Assembly (NCBI GenBank): GCA_032622095.1
Contig: CP136062.1
Span: forward strand, 130,715,282 to 130,779,281
Source of the DNA: Siphonodentalium dalli
Taxonomy: Eukaryota > Mollusca > Scaphopoda > Gadilida > Siphonodentaliidae
Reading direction: 5' to 3'
Length of the DNA: 64,000 nt
The notes beneath the pieces were generated by a model. It had not been told where the DNA came from. It did not search any database and saw only the letters and a list, made by a program, of their open reading frames with translations. Shown here one piece after another: positions 1 to 56,210 of the stretch (its first letter is position 1; every line of letters begins with the position of its first letter). The translations under genes and the position numbers were made by a program.

Positions 1-182
1 TAAAATTTCCTAAACTGCCTTTAAACTGGGCACTTAGACTAACTTTAAATTTATTTACTTAAAAAAAACTATTTCCCTAATAAATATTTTATGAATAAAA
101 TACAAGTGGGAAGAGTACCTTGACTAAACCCTATCGGTATAATACAACGCATACAATCCAGTCATCTGATGTACATAGACCA

Positions 183-707
183 GTCACTTCTGACTTTGGT
201 CTGATTTGAAACCCACTTGCAACTTCCATTTTATCTGCCACTTCAGGCTTATTTATCTGGAAGGCAGATTTCTACAAGTGCTGATGTAACTGACTTAAAT
301 GTTGATGGATTTTGACCACTTCTGGTACTGTCACCATCAACATGTCTCTTCAGACCGTCAATTACTCAACACTTAGTCACTTCAGACATATATAGAATTT
401 CTGCGATGCAAGACATGGGTAATAGGACACTCACTTAATGATTTTTACATGCTCAGCCATCAAGTCACTTCTGACTGAGTCGGATGGCAGAGTTTTATGT
501 GTGACCACTTCTGGTACCGGTACTACATTACCTAAATTTCCCAAAAAAGCTCTAAGTCAAACTCATCATAAATAAATACATGGCTAAATAGAAAGATGCA
601 GAAATTTGCATATAAAATATCTGTCAGTCTACTTCACATGGAACTTTGAACCACTTCTGGTCTGAACGTTCTCTGTGAGCAGGATGCATGTGTTTGTCAC
701 TTCTGAC
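183..707. repeat. Cluster of eight 12-bp palindromes with a CTTC core
   Basis: Eight short imperfect palindromes lie at 183-194, 237-248, 315-326, 376-387, 464-475, 504-515, 650-661 and 696-707. The commonest forms are GTCACTTCTGAC and ACCACTTCTGGT; variants are GTCACTTCAGAC and GCCACTTCAGGC. The CACTTC centre is kept, while the outer three bases change together on both sides so that symmetry survives. No coding sequence is visible around them. They may be subterminal repeats of an element whose ends lie outside the window; no function is assigned. The rest of 1-960 shows nothing else recognisable. Confidence 0.6.
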
Positions 708-984
708 ATAATGCACAATTCAACCAACACGACACAAGTGAAACTAGGCCATGAAAAATTACCAAGTTATATATTACTTATTAAAAGGTTCTAAGTGCTC
801 ATAATTAATTATTTAAATAAGTTTAGACAACTTATTAAAGTTTTAAATAAGAACACCTTACTATACAAAGTAATATACCTGTATTAGAACCTAAAACAAC
901 ACTTTCCTAGAATGAACAAGAGTTTGAAATTTTAGATGCAGAACCTTGATTTACAAATTTTTAAGGTTTAAATAGTAAAAGATT

Positions 985-1125
985 CTGCAGATAGTCTGCA
1001 AGCCAATGAGAATGCTGGAAATTTATAGGTAAATCTGCAGGCCAATGAGAACGCTTCTGCGAACAGAGCCTTGCAGAGAAAGGTGTCTGCAAGCCAATGA
1101 GGACGTTTCTGCGGTCTCGTGCATG
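985..1125. repeat. Three CCAAT-bearing direct repeats
   Basis: The motif TCTGCA(A/G)GCCAATGAG occurs three times within about 140 bp, each time followed by a purine-rich AACG/ATGC-like stretch, with further TCTGC words between. Each copy contains a CCAAT box (NF-Y type). The spacing is repeat-like and could be a promoter or simply a small tandem duplication; no adjacent gene is recognised. The stretch 1130-1620 shows nothing else. Confidence 0.45.
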
Positions 1126-1629
1126 CAGAGTAAATATAGTTCCATTGTGTGCGTGAATTACGCATCTAAATAAATATTTATTTCACATATATTTGTTATG
1201 CATAAGTAATTGAGTAACATTTATGTGGAATACATGATCGTTTATGAAGGCACAACTTCCAAAGAGCAGACTACGTAAAACCGGAAAGTTTAACCAGCGA
1301 TTACTTCCCCTGACGTAAACAAATATGGCTGCGCCCATGAAGTGAAAAATGTGTGAAAGTTGTTGATAAATTTTTGTGAATAACATTGTGAATACGCAAC
1401 GTGACGAAGTGAGATTTGGCACAAATGAAGATGACATGATATTGATAGGTGAAACGGCTAAGTATGAATGACTAAATATTTGAATTATGAGTTTGATGAT
1501 GAAATGCTAAATGCAACATTTACGAAATGAGTTAATGAAACGAGTAAAGGCCGGGCCTTTACAATACAGTGGGTCACTATATTGTTATGTCTGTGGTGTT
1601 TATGTATATATGGAATGACTGTGTGATAA

Positions 1630-1768
1630 TGGGTGGTTATCGCTTTCCACGTTTAACGTCCCCCCCCCCCCCATGTACATAAACACCATCAAGATGGAGA
1701 ACTCTCTGATGTGACCTCTCTATTGATTAACATATCCTTGAGTTATTGTGGAAAGCGATAGCCACCCA
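1630..1768. repeat. Inverted repeat around a C-rich tract
   Basis: GGGTGGTTATCGCTTTCCAC near 1632-1651 is found inverted near 1747-1770 (GTGGAAAGCGATAGCCACCC). They enclose a run of about 12 C and the start of the neighbouring minisatellite-like sequence. This is probably a small foldback element or a locally inverted duplication. Confidence 0.5.
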
Positions 1769-1789
1769 AGGTACACATGTACAACCCAC

Positions 1790-2440
1790 CCATTACCTCA
1801 GTCACTCTATATGTACATAAACACCACACAAATGACAACATAGTCACCCACTTTATACACGTACACCTGATCATACAGCCATACTTGGTTATACCTGTAC
1901 ATACCACAAATACAGCCACGAGTCACCATGCATGAACACCAGGTATACCCCTACACCCGACACATGGCCATATAGTCACTATATGTATACATATTCACCA
2001 CATTCACGATCAAACAGTCACTTATTGTATACATATTCACCTCACCGTGGACCATACAGCCACTACATGTATACCTATTCGCCATACCCATGACCAAAGA
2101 GTCAATCCAGGTATACATATACAGCTCACCAATGGTGAGCCCTTCCAGATATACCAATACCCGCACATACTACCACTCATAAGTTCCATACTTGCATATA
2201 CACCTCACACATGACAATTCAGCAGCACACTGTATACTCATACACGCCATCCATGATCATACATCTACTCCCTATACACCACCAATGATAACACATCCAC
2301 AACATATATAAATATACGTCCCACCCGTTACCATCAGGGCACTCCATATATACCCACACATCATTCATGACCATACAATAACTCCCTGTATACCTATTAT
2401 CCTCACCTATGATCATAGAGTAACTCCCTGGCTGCCATCT
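1790..2440. repeat. Diverged 42-bp minisatellite
   Basis: Units of about 42 bp repeat with drift. Three successive units beginning near 1977 share CACT-N4-GTATACATATTCACC followed by a CA/CC-rich half containing a GACCATACAG-like word. About 15 units are discernible. Because 42 is divisible by three, the reverse strand stays open over several units and gives spurious short reading frames (1951-2166 and 2219-2512). Confidence 0.7.
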
Positions 2441-2519
2441 TGGCATTCTCCCTGTATCCAGTTGATAAATTTTTATCACAATGGGCCAGAATAGCCACAT
2501 ATCATGGTTCATCTCAGTT

Positions 2520-3665
2520 CCGTTTCAAAGTTCTGCCCACTTCCTTTCAATAATATGGCCAGAATCACAAAAGAGGTTCTCCGCAAAATTCCATACTGCA
2601 ACTTTAAAATGAATTTGTCATGCCCCATACGGAACTGGGACAAATATAACAGAACGTAGTTGTCAGTTAATTAACTAATACGTATAATAACCAAGTGAGT
2701 CACAATTTGCTACCTTTTCGGATAACACCGAGAATAATGTTCGGGATATATGTAAATAAAACTTTTTATAAATTTGGTTGCCATTTTGGAAGCCATCTTG
2801 AGCAATTTGGTCTATAAATACCGTAGTGTGACACATTCAAGATAGACCAAAACAATAAAAACCTTTGATACCAAAGACAGTTGCGTTTTACTTAAAAAAA
2901 TGGTCCAACCCTGAAAAGTGAATTTTGGCCGATATTTATGTCAAGTTTGTGAGAGAAAAATCCAATATTTCTGGTGATGTTAGTAGTGACAATAGTAAAA
3001 ATGATCCATGGTGCATCAGACATGTTAGTATTCAATGTATATAATACAGAATAGCCAATTGTATACATCAATCACAACTTGTAAGCGATTGCAGGACACC
3101 GACCCTGGGGCAATATTTACCATTTTCCACATTTTGGCGGCCACTTTGGCAGCCATCTTGAGCCAAGGTAAGAATTTTGGTTCCAGTGAGTTGGAATATT
3201 CATAGGTAATGAAATACCTCACTTACATTACAAAGTTCTGTTCATTTCTTGTTGAAATATGACTAGAATCCCAATTGTGATTTTTTGTGAAATTTTATAC
3301 CGCATTCTGTAAAATCGAATTATTGAGGGATCGGAAGGGGCTAGGACTCCAATAATTCCATATTTAATTGCTCCAATGATCAGTTAATAAACAAAACACA
3401 AAATAAAGTCATATTACTCAACCAGTTCCAAACATCATGAATTAATCTAGAAGATATTTGTGAAAAAATGTCATATTTTCAACTTCCGGCGGCCATTTTG
3501 GCGGCCATATTGGATGGTGAGTTTCAATTTTGGCCCAGAAATTGTCATTATGTCTTAGCTTCACGAAAATATATACATTTGTATACATTTCACAAGTTGT
3601 TCCCGCTATAATTTGCATAAAACTGACTTAGGGTCTGGTCTGAAAAACGGCGGCCATGATGGACC
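2520..3665. repeat. Degenerate dispersed repeats with GGCGGCCAT words
   Basis: The phrase (TTTTGG)CGGCCATTTTGG..GCCATCTTGAGC recurs near 2783, 3134 and 3484, about 350 bp apart. A second phrase (CAAAGTTCTG..CA.TTC) recurs near 2529 and 3232. This suggests old tandem copies of one repeat unit. Similar GGCCGC/GGCGGCCAT words occur near 37580 and 51670. No coding potential is seen. From 3670 to 4344 nothing recognisable is present apart from a poly-G run at 3772-3783. Confidence 0.45.
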
Positions 3666-4379
3666 CCATCCTGTCTGGAGTCTACACGGCCACTTTTTTT
3701 TTCTTGTTAACATTGCTTGAAAGTTGAAGGACATAATAAGGAACAAAATGAGTGGGGTGAAGTTAATTCTCGGGGGGGGGGGGTGCAAGGGTACCCCTAT
3801 TAGCTCCCGGACTTATAAGTCTTAGAAGAGAATTTCGGAACAGACACACTAAGAAATTACTTGTAACGGCCCTCATTTAGTGTCACATGCATTATGCCAA
3901 CTTAGCATGGTATTTTGGTCTTAGTGCCACCTATAAAAACAAACTACAAGCAGCACAAAACAAAATGAGTTGAAAATAGAATTCTGCTACTTCTGCATAA
4001 AGTTTGGACAAGTGCCAAATTGCCAATCCTGCAGATAGCACTCAAATTAAGTAACATTCATGTACAATGCAATCAAAGCATGGCATAATCTAGATAAGGG
4101 GCACAAGTTGTTTTGAGGATTATTCCACCTTTAAGACACTGAATAGCCTACTGCATCTATTTAAAAATATAGTAGAGGAGGGAGACTGTGATTTTATATA
4201 CTACCGAAATTGATCTTAGCCTTGTATGTTGTTTTAGGTCGAGGTATGATTGCTGTGCGGAAATAAAATGCTGTAAATATTGCAGGTGTGTTTTAATTTA
4301 TTTCTAATTTTTACTAGTTATTTTACAAATTTCTATGTTATCCTTAGGGATATGGCAAGCCAAACCGCTATTTAATATT

Positions 4380-4810
4380 AAATTTACTTAAGTAAAATAA
4401 AATGACACTTTATTTCACTTAAGTGAAATAAAATGACATTTTATTTTACTTAAGTGAAATAAAGTGTCATTTTATTTTACTTAAGTGAAATAAAGCGCCA
4501 TCTACATGGTTTTATTTTACTTAAGTAAAATAAAATGACACTTTATTTTACTTAAGTAAAATTAAAACGCACACTAATTTTACTTAAGTGAAATAAAATT
4601 ACCATTATGTTACGCCCTTTTTATATTTTACTTAAGTAAAACAGAATTTTACTTAAGTGAAATAAAACACAGTTTTTATTTAACTTAAGTAAAATTCTTT
4701 TTTACTTAAGTAAAATAAATGAACATTTGGGTTTATTTCACTTAAGTGAAATAAACGCCATCTACCGGTCATAGATAGATGTCATTTATTTTACTTAAGT
4801 AAAATAAAGT
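4380..4810. repeat. Array of 13 ACTTAAGT-core palindromes (left arm)
   Basis: Thirteen copies of an 18-24 bp palindrome of the form ATTTYACTTAAGTRAAAT lie 15-45 bp apart, separated by short spacers such as AATGACACTTT. Some copies are symmetric with T/A flanks, others with C/G flanks (TTCACTTAAGTGAA), and a few are mixed. A few more copies occur in the right arm (about 6580-6680). The density gives many alternative foldback structures. Repeated protein-binding sites and cruciform-forming arms are both possible. Confidence 0.85.
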
Positions 4811-5271
4811 GCAACCGGATGTTAAGAGTTATTAATGATTTCCCCCAATCAGTTTAGAGACCATCGCCAAATCCCAACAAACCACAGGTTACCATGTTAT
4901 AAGGACAGTGAGTGTTTTATGATATATAGATGACAGCTTATAGCACCAACCTCATGCAATCAATTGAAAACATTCCACACACACTGCCAGTACAGCAATA
5001 ATCAGATAAAACTGCTAAAATGTGTGATGCGTTTGTGTTGTTTGATGCTTATTATGCTGGTACATGCAGTGGACGAATTTATTCTAGTCTCTATGTGCTC
5101 TTGTATTACATCTCACTGGGTGCAATATATGTATTGGTTATAGTTCCCTCGAGTTGTCAGGTTATAAGTTTTTTGACAACAGCGGTACGTATTCTGATCT
5201 CCGTGCGATGCAAATCTCCTATATCCCCTTTAGAGAATATTCTATCAGTCTCTCATATAACCCTGGAAATT

Positions 5272-6259
5272 TATGGCAAGCCGTTTTCACATTTTTGATT
5301 GATTTAGACTTAAGTCCAATTATTTGGACTTAAGTCCAATTATTTGGACTTAAGTCCAAATAATTGGACTTAAGTCCAAATAATTGGACTTAAGTCTAAA
5401 TGAATTGGACTTAAGTCCAATTAGCGAATTGATTTGGACTTAAGTCCAATTCATTTGGACTTAAGTCCAATTCATCTGGTTTGAAACGATAGTCCCCTTC
5501 TTTGTAATGGTATATTCCTGCAAGTTTTGATTGACAGTCAAACTCCGTACTAACCAGGGCATTCCTGACTCCAAGACTAACTCCGTACGTCCCCATTTGC
5601 CACGTGGCTTGTTTTCGGCATGCCGAGATTGAAAATGTTTCGAATCCGAATTGGCATCTTAATAAATGCTAACTGCATGCATGAATGAAGTAAAATTAAT
5701 TCACGACTTGATTCAATTGTTATTTGACAGCATGTAGTGTAGGCTACACGCAGTTTCGTTTATTGCATTTACTAAGTGTCTTATTTGTATAATTTGCTCG
5801 ATTTTCAAAGTCAATGTAATAAGGGTGTACTCGAAAGTCGATGTTGAGAAAGGTAACAATTAACAAGATCAACAAGAATTAGACCCAAATGTAAACGGCC
5901 ATTTTCCCACAACTCCGCCCTATGAGCAAAACCAGACCTGCTTAATATCTGATGGGGGTGTTTCTTATACAGATGAATTGGACTTAAGTCCAAATGAATT
6001 GTACTTAAGTCCAAATACCACATAATTGTGAATTCGGCGAGGAATTGGACTTAAGTCCAAATAGATGAAAATATCGGTATTTGGACTTAAGTCCAAATCA
6101 ATTGGACTTAAGTCCAATTCCTCGCCGAATTCACAATTATGTGGTATTTGGACTTAAGTCCAATTCGCTATTTGGACTTAAGTCCAATTATTTGGACTTA
6201 AGTCCGAATAATTGGACTTAAGTCTAAATCAATCGAAAATGTGAAAACGGCTTGCCATA
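5272..6259. mobile_element. Inner TATGGCAAGCC-ended element with TTGGACTTAAGTCCAA arrays
   Basis: The termini are TATGGCAAGCCGTTTTCACA at 5272 and its complement ending at 6259. They are flanked by the 6-bp direct duplication GAAATT (5266-5271 and 6260-6265). Both arms are arrays of the palindrome TTGGACTTAAGTCCAA: eight copies in 5305-5475 and nine in 5975-6225, usually joined by ATT or AAT. It shares the first 11 bases and the ACTTAAGT core with the surrounding element, but the palindrome flanks differ (GG..CC rather than TT..AA). It appears to be a younger relative inserted into the older element. No transposase is encoded. Confidence 0.85.
6011..6151. repeat. Perfect 50-bp inverted repeat inside inner element
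   Basis: The 50 bases 6011-6060 are exactly the reverse complement of 6102-6151, with a 41-bp spacer that itself contains another ACTTAAGT palindrome. Perfect identity points to recent inversion or duplication within the right arm. Confidence 0.85.
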
Positions 6260-6689
6260 GAAATTGAGTCCAGTGTTGTATCGACTGAATCTGCCATAAT
6301 TATGTAAATACGTTAGGCCTATTATTAGTAAATGGTAGTCTCGTACCCTGACTCAATCTACCGATACGTTTGCTGGCCTGGGTACTAGGCTAGTAAATGG
6401 AAGAAATCCGCCATTTATAATACACAACGGGAGATAACTTTCTCACGAACATGAACAGCACTCCCGGCGTACGTGCCAAGGGAGCAATTATTAGTTTGCA
6501 AGATGACTCCAATAGTGGGCGCTTTATTTCACTGAAATAAACGCCATCTACCGGTCATCGATAGATGTCATTTTTTATTTTACTTAAGTAAAAAAGAATT
6601 CTACTTAAGTTAAAACATGGTTAATTTTAAGTAAAATTGTTTTTAACTTAAGTAAAATAAAAAATGACCGTTATTTTACTTTTACTTAA

Positions 6690-7272
6690 AGGGGTACTGT
6701 ACGCCATTTTCATTAAATTTCCGGTGACAACAACGATTTAATATCGATAATATATAGAAACATAAGTAATTTGAGTCGAAGATGTATTCTGTAAACGCTC
6801 AGGTTAATAGGCTATCTTAAAATTTAATAATTTAAAAGTTAATAATTTGATATAAATTGAATTTATGACTGGAGCCATAAAATGGCGTCAATTAAATTAC
6901 GAATTACCGTAATCAAAAATAGTAATTGAGGGATACTGGATTTTTAAACCGATCGCACACACGATTGCTTAAAATATTATGATGATACGGTGAGAACACT
7001 CAAGCCACTCACTGACTAGCGACGATACAATAACTTAAATGATTATATGGGACTAGTATGCATATAATATAACTTTTATTTGATTCATTTGGTTGAAAAC
7101 TTTACAAAAATTACTCGACAACGACAATTTGTATTTTTTCATTCCGGTAAATTTGTCATCCGTAACATGACTTCGTACTCAACAGACTTTCAAATAATGG
7201 AAAAATTGTTACCTTATTCTCCGACTCGGAGACTATAGAAACCAACAACAACATTTGGCGTACAGTACCCCT
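6690..7272. mobile_element. T2/Kolobok-like MITE (TTAA, AGGGGTACTGTACGCC)
   Basis: Inverted termini AGGGGTACTGTACGCCA begin directly after TTAA (6686-6689), and their complement ends directly before TTAA (7273-7276). TTAA target duplications followed by AGG match the TTAAAGGRR ends described for vertebrate T2 MITEs of the Kolobok group. The interior is AT-rich with no coding frame. A truncated relative lies at 16684-16768. This copy interrupts the right arm of the outer ACTTAAGT element, so it is the younger insertion. Confidence 0.8.
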
Positions 7273-7686
7273 TTAAGTAAAATTAATATTAAATAGCGGT
7301 TTGGCTTGCCATATAGGGAGACCTGGGGTTTCTGTGATGAAGTAAGTGATCACTAATGTAGCAATATGCTTGATACACAGCTCTTTTTATCACTCCCTTA
7401 CAGCTATATTTTAATGTCGAACACAGTTCCATCCATAATCATATAACATTGCCCATTCGACTTGTATACATGTGAATCTTTGTTATATGGGAGTATTTGG
7501 GGGGGGGGGCTAACCCCGGGATTGTCGAAAGGGCAGAAGGCCCTTTCCTTAACCCCTCATGTTTTTGCCTTTATTTAGATCAATAATACAAAAGAGAAAA
7601 AAATAGCATTTTTTTTACTGTTGAATTCTTTTTCAGCTCTCTGGCAGTGGTGGATATGAAAAGTAATGGATCCGTCCAGACTGGAT

Positions 7687-8165
7687 TCAGATTTTTCCTG
7701 GCGAGAGTTCTAATTCAACTTGCCCGCGTAGGCCTACAGCGTTTTGTTTATCTCTCAGCAGGAAGAATTCATAGTTGGTAGGACGGTATGTCTTTCCTGC
7801 TGAGTAGAGTCTTTTGATGGTTTCTTTGACCTTTTTCCTGTTCCTCTCTATTCTTTCTTCCAGAGTTTCCGACGCCGGCTTCTCCGGCAGTATACTTCGG
7901 CGTCGCAGGGACGGGGATGTTGGTTTCCGTCCCTGGTGGAGATTAGCTGGGTGGTGTTTCCATCTCCACGTCGACGACAGGGACATCGGGGGTGGTAGGC
8001 TATCCGCGTCCCTGTTCCCGCTGGTGGTGATGCGTTGGTCGGCTGGGACCAGGTGTGCGGGAACTGGGCGTCTCTCAGTTCTCCGTCTCCATCTGTCCTT
8101 CCTGTCGGTGTCCCTGCGGCGGCGGTGTCTTCGTTTTCTTCTTCTTCTTAGCAGTCTTCTGATTA
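7687..8165 (-). other. Unexplained coding-like GC-rich fragment
   Basis: On the minus strand, 7986-7687 is an open frame of 99 residues. It starts Pro/Ser/Arg-rich and ends in a basic, helical-looking part (LEERIERNRKKVKETIKRLY) followed by an aromatic segment. The sequence upstream to about 8165 stays rich in Arg/Asp codons and is far more GC-rich than its surroundings. I do not recognise a family. It could be the end of a retroelement gag-like protein, an exon of a divergently transcribed gene sharing a promoter with NMNAT, or simply a GC-rich repeat. Overlapping plus-strand frames are probably shadows. Confidence 0.2.
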
Positions 8166-8215
8166 AATTGTATAGATATAAATTTGTATCATTACCAATA
8201 AATAATATAATATAA

Positions 8216-52712
<44,497 letters not shown>

Positions 52713-52799
52713 ATTAACTGCTTTCAGTAGATCGTAAGCTCTCTTTACGTTGAGTTATATCATTTATTTGCTACTAGCCATTTTACAAACTTTCATATA

Positions 52800-53000
52800 C
52801 AGTAATGCCCTAAATAATCGACTCCTTAACCACAGCAGAATTATGGGTAATTTTCAGGATTTAGTCGGAAATATGGCTTGTTGCCATTCATCAGTGAGAG
52901 CTTTCCGATGAATGCCAACAAGCCATATTTCCGATTAAATCCTGAAAAATTACCCATAATTCTGCTGTGGTTAAGGAGTCGATTATTTAGGGCATTGCTG
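52800..53000. mobile_element. pogo-like palindromic MITE, copy 1
   Basis: CAGTAATGCCCTAAATAATC is mirrored at the right end, with TA on both sides. Most of the 201 bp is stem (ACTCCTTAACCACAGCAG, GGATTTAGTCGGAAATATGG). TA target and CAGT..TAATCGA ends are typical of pogo/Tigger-type elements. Confidence 0.82.
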
Positions 53001-53519
53001 TATATGGGATTATTGGCCAATAGACTACAAGAGTTGAGCCAGGAACTATATGATAAATGTAAGTAAACAGTGCATGAACCAAGTCATCATTTCAACAGGA
53101 TTATATATTTTGTGTTGCAATATCATAGTTAAAGTCACACATGTTTGAACATTTATTACACTAATATATATCCTACAAGATTACTGTTTTGTTAAGATAT
53201 ACAGATCAAAATAGAACCAAAAATGTTGAAACCATTGTTAACAACAGTGATTTGTCAACAAACATTGCTAATCATGTAGTAAGTTAAAATAATTTAGTCG
53301 GAATATAATTTTCAGAATATTTTTCAATGCTTAGACCTTTTCCAATGTTTACCATCAAGTTTTGATTAACCGTAGGTATTTCATTGAACTAATTGGACTT
53401 TTATTGGTAATTCCACTGTAACGGTAATGTTTACATTACAATCGTTTGACATTCAAATGTTTGTTTATTGGAGAGTTATTAATGAAAATATGAACAAAGT
53501 CAATCTATTTTTTCATGTA

Positions 53520-53696
53520 CAGTAATGCTCTAAATAATTGACTCCTTAACCACAGCAGAATTATGGGTAACTTTTCAGGATTTAGTCGGAAATATGGCTT
53601 TCCGATGAATGGCAACGAGCCATATTTCCGACTAAATCCTGAAAAGTTACCATAATTCTGCTGTGGTTAAGGAGTTGATTATTTAGAGCATTACTG
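53520..53696. mobile_element. pogo-like palindromic MITE, copy 2
   Basis: Same family as 52800-53000, about 520 bp downstream in the same orientation; TA on both sides, with a shorter loop. The interval 53697-54778 shows no recognised feature. Confidence 0.82.
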
Positions 53697-54782
53697 TACT
53701 TGTTGATAGTTGTTTTTCAGTCTGTTATGTTATTTCGCATGAACCCACTTTGAAGACCTTGAGTTCTTTTAAGATATTTATTGTAGGTACATGTGAATTT
53801 ATTGTCAGTTTTACTTGCCTTGGTTCTATTCTATTGTTTCATCTCATAAAAGGAAGTTTGCAAAATGGCTAGAAAACATTTGGTCTTATTTTTATAAACC
53901 TAATGATGTGTATTGTTCATGCCCATCTGAAGTTTGTTGACAGCTAGGTTTAGCCACATGAATGTGTGACTTATAATGTATTACCATTGATAACGAAAGT
54001 CACATGACTCTCATGACCATTTCGCCAACACGTACACTGTCATACCATTTAGAATTTTGTGGTCCAACATGTACCATACCGAACTTGTAGCAAAGAGGAA
54101 GAATCCAATCTTTTAATAACCGAATGAGCAAACAACGCTATGCGTGCAGTGTGAGAATGGAATTTGCCTGTGCAGTAAGATCTTATTTTGATTTAAACCG
54201 ATTAAGTGTATCGCTGGTCCCAGTGTGGAAGCTTGTCCTCGACACCCAACTATCATGGATTTCATGGATTGCTACACATTGGGTTAATATCTATAAACGT
54301 GTAGGCTTGGTGCCATATTCATGTGACTTTTCTGCCAAGTGCATCTCCATAGCAATACCATAGTAACACACATTCAAGTTATTTGTGGCTAAACCTGGCT
54401 ATCAATTGACCACATACTGAAGGAGGAAAAGTTCATCTTGCAATTTGTTTTAAACACTGAAGTTTTATTTCTGAAGATGAAATATTTATTTTAACAAGGA
54501 TATGAAGCAATTATTCCTTAAAAAGAAATGACTAGTGAAGATAAGAATTAACAAATCGGGTGTTAACACCCACAATCAATTACTATGCCATCCATCCAAT
54601 TATGTTTAAAAACGTTAAGTTTAACTACTCTGGATACGCAATCTACAAAGTTAGGTTTCATGCAAATTCAACTGGTTTACTGAATAATATTGTTTTGACC
54701 TGCTTGTAGTCACTGTTGCAATGATATAATTATTACCAGTGGATGGTCATTCAAGACTGTTCGTCTGATGAAGTACTTTTAA

Positions 54783-55023
54783 AACCCTTTCTATACTAAA
54801 TTCTCGTTGATGAGAAGTTATCCCTTAAAAATGTTCAGATAATAAGTTCAACAAATGTTTGTTGAACATATTATCTAAACATATTCATCCAATAAAATTG
54901 ACTCATTCTGCACTTTTATTATATGTCTGATTATATTTCCTGAAAACCTCTCCAGATGAATATAGACCATTCAAATGTATACTTTTTTAACTGAACGGAA
55001 GAATCCATTTAGTATAGAAAGGG
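54783..55023. mobile_element. piggyBac-type MITE, family 2, copy 2
   Basis: ACCCTTTCTATACTAAAT on the left, and on the right ATCCATTTAGTATAGAAAGGGT. TTAA is intact on the left (54779-54782); the right flank reads TATAA, so it has mutated. Confidence 0.65.
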
Positions 55024-55099
55024 TATAAATAGTGCTTTTTCTCTCATGGGATTTATAATAGATACTCTTATAATAGTGACCATGGCAAGAGTTAAGGAG

Positions 55100-55460
55100 T
55101 GATCAGACAAGTATGCTGCGTTGGTCCATTCGCTGTATTGACATGGTCCGTTGTCTGCATTAAGCCACTCACATGAGCTCGTACATTGCATTATAATGCA
55201 GAGCTTCCGATTAATAATTGCAGCTGACAAGTTCGATATTGGCATAAATGTAATATTAACAATCAATCTATCTGTAATAAATTAATTGTACGATAATGTC
55301 AAATCCAAACAGCACTTTATACTATACATCTTTTATCAGTTGAAAAAAAAAGAAACGTCATGATGCATGCCATATAAGTTATGTATTATGCTTTACATTG
55401 CATTGAAAATAGAATCTCTCCATTGTGTGTATTAACGGATACAACTTAACGGATGTTGTG
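55100..55460. repeat. Dispersed repeat, uninterrupted copy
   Basis: It aligns with 45980-46245 plus 47066-47195, and so gives the pre-insertion form of that copy. The stretch 55461-56180 shows nothing else clear. Confidence 0.6.
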
Positions 55461-56210
55461 TTATTGTCTAGAATCCAGAATGCTACTTTAGTAGAGAAAA
55501 TATACTTTTCCCTTCATAGGGATTTGTGGACTGTTATAACGGAGAAGTCAGTAATGCTATTCATGTCATTCTGTTTATCTGCGTTTCCTCAACATTGATA
55601 TCAAGCAAGTCAAAAATACAAAATCAGATATTCCAGCATGGTGAAGTGAAGACACAAAATACCTGACAAAACTGAACGTAGTTCACTTTGTTCCGAGATA
55701 AACTCTTTTCCTATGTTTTATACTTTCTTCACTAAATGGATTCTCCCAACAAATTATCCCATAAAGTATATATTGGAATGGTCTATTATTCATATGGAGG
55801 GGTGTTAACAGTACAAGCGACCTTGCTCAAGGTCACAACTAGACATCATATTTGAACAGTGCATAACTTTACAGTCACACTCAGCTTAACTCAATACCTA
55901 GCCAAACTCATGTCTGTGTTGACAGTGACTACAAGCAGAATACTCTGACCATTGAGTTATGGAGCTCCAAACATACTGGAACTCATATGGATATGAAACA
56001 TACTCGTATCACCGTCTGTTCTGTCAGGTATTATGAACACTCACTGTACCTGTCTCAATGCATCGTGCTTCTTCTGTCTCATGTTATTGTGTCTGAGGTG
56101 CTAAAACTTGTAATGTTGGTAACACTGATTGTGCTCAGATTTCCATCATGTAATATATATCTCATTGTCATGACCGGCTGTTAAGAAGATAAGAGCAACA
56201 GTAACATTAA

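Larger units (their letters stand above)
4351..7313. mobile_element. Outer TATGGCAAGCC-ended palindrome-array element
   Basis: The ends are inverted repeats of about 30 bp starting TATGGCAAGCCAAACCGC (from 4351; its complement ends at 7313). They are flanked by a 6-bp direct duplication TAGGGA (4345-4350 and 7314-7319). The arms are filled with palindromes centred on ACTTAAGT and carry no transposase-like frame. The middle holds a second element with the same first 11 bases (5272-6259), and the right arm holds a T2-like MITE (6690-7272). A block of about 60 bp containing GCCATCTACCGGTCAT occurs in direct orientation in both arms (about 4746 and 6528). A 6-bp duplication does not match the common animal cut-and-paste superfamilies cleanly, so the class is left open. 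Confidence 0.8.

Noticed and set aside
5020-5298. 92-residue hydrophobic frame on the plus strand
   Set aside because: It runs into the terminal repeat of the inner palindrome element (5272), has no recognisable domain, and lies inside transposon sequence.
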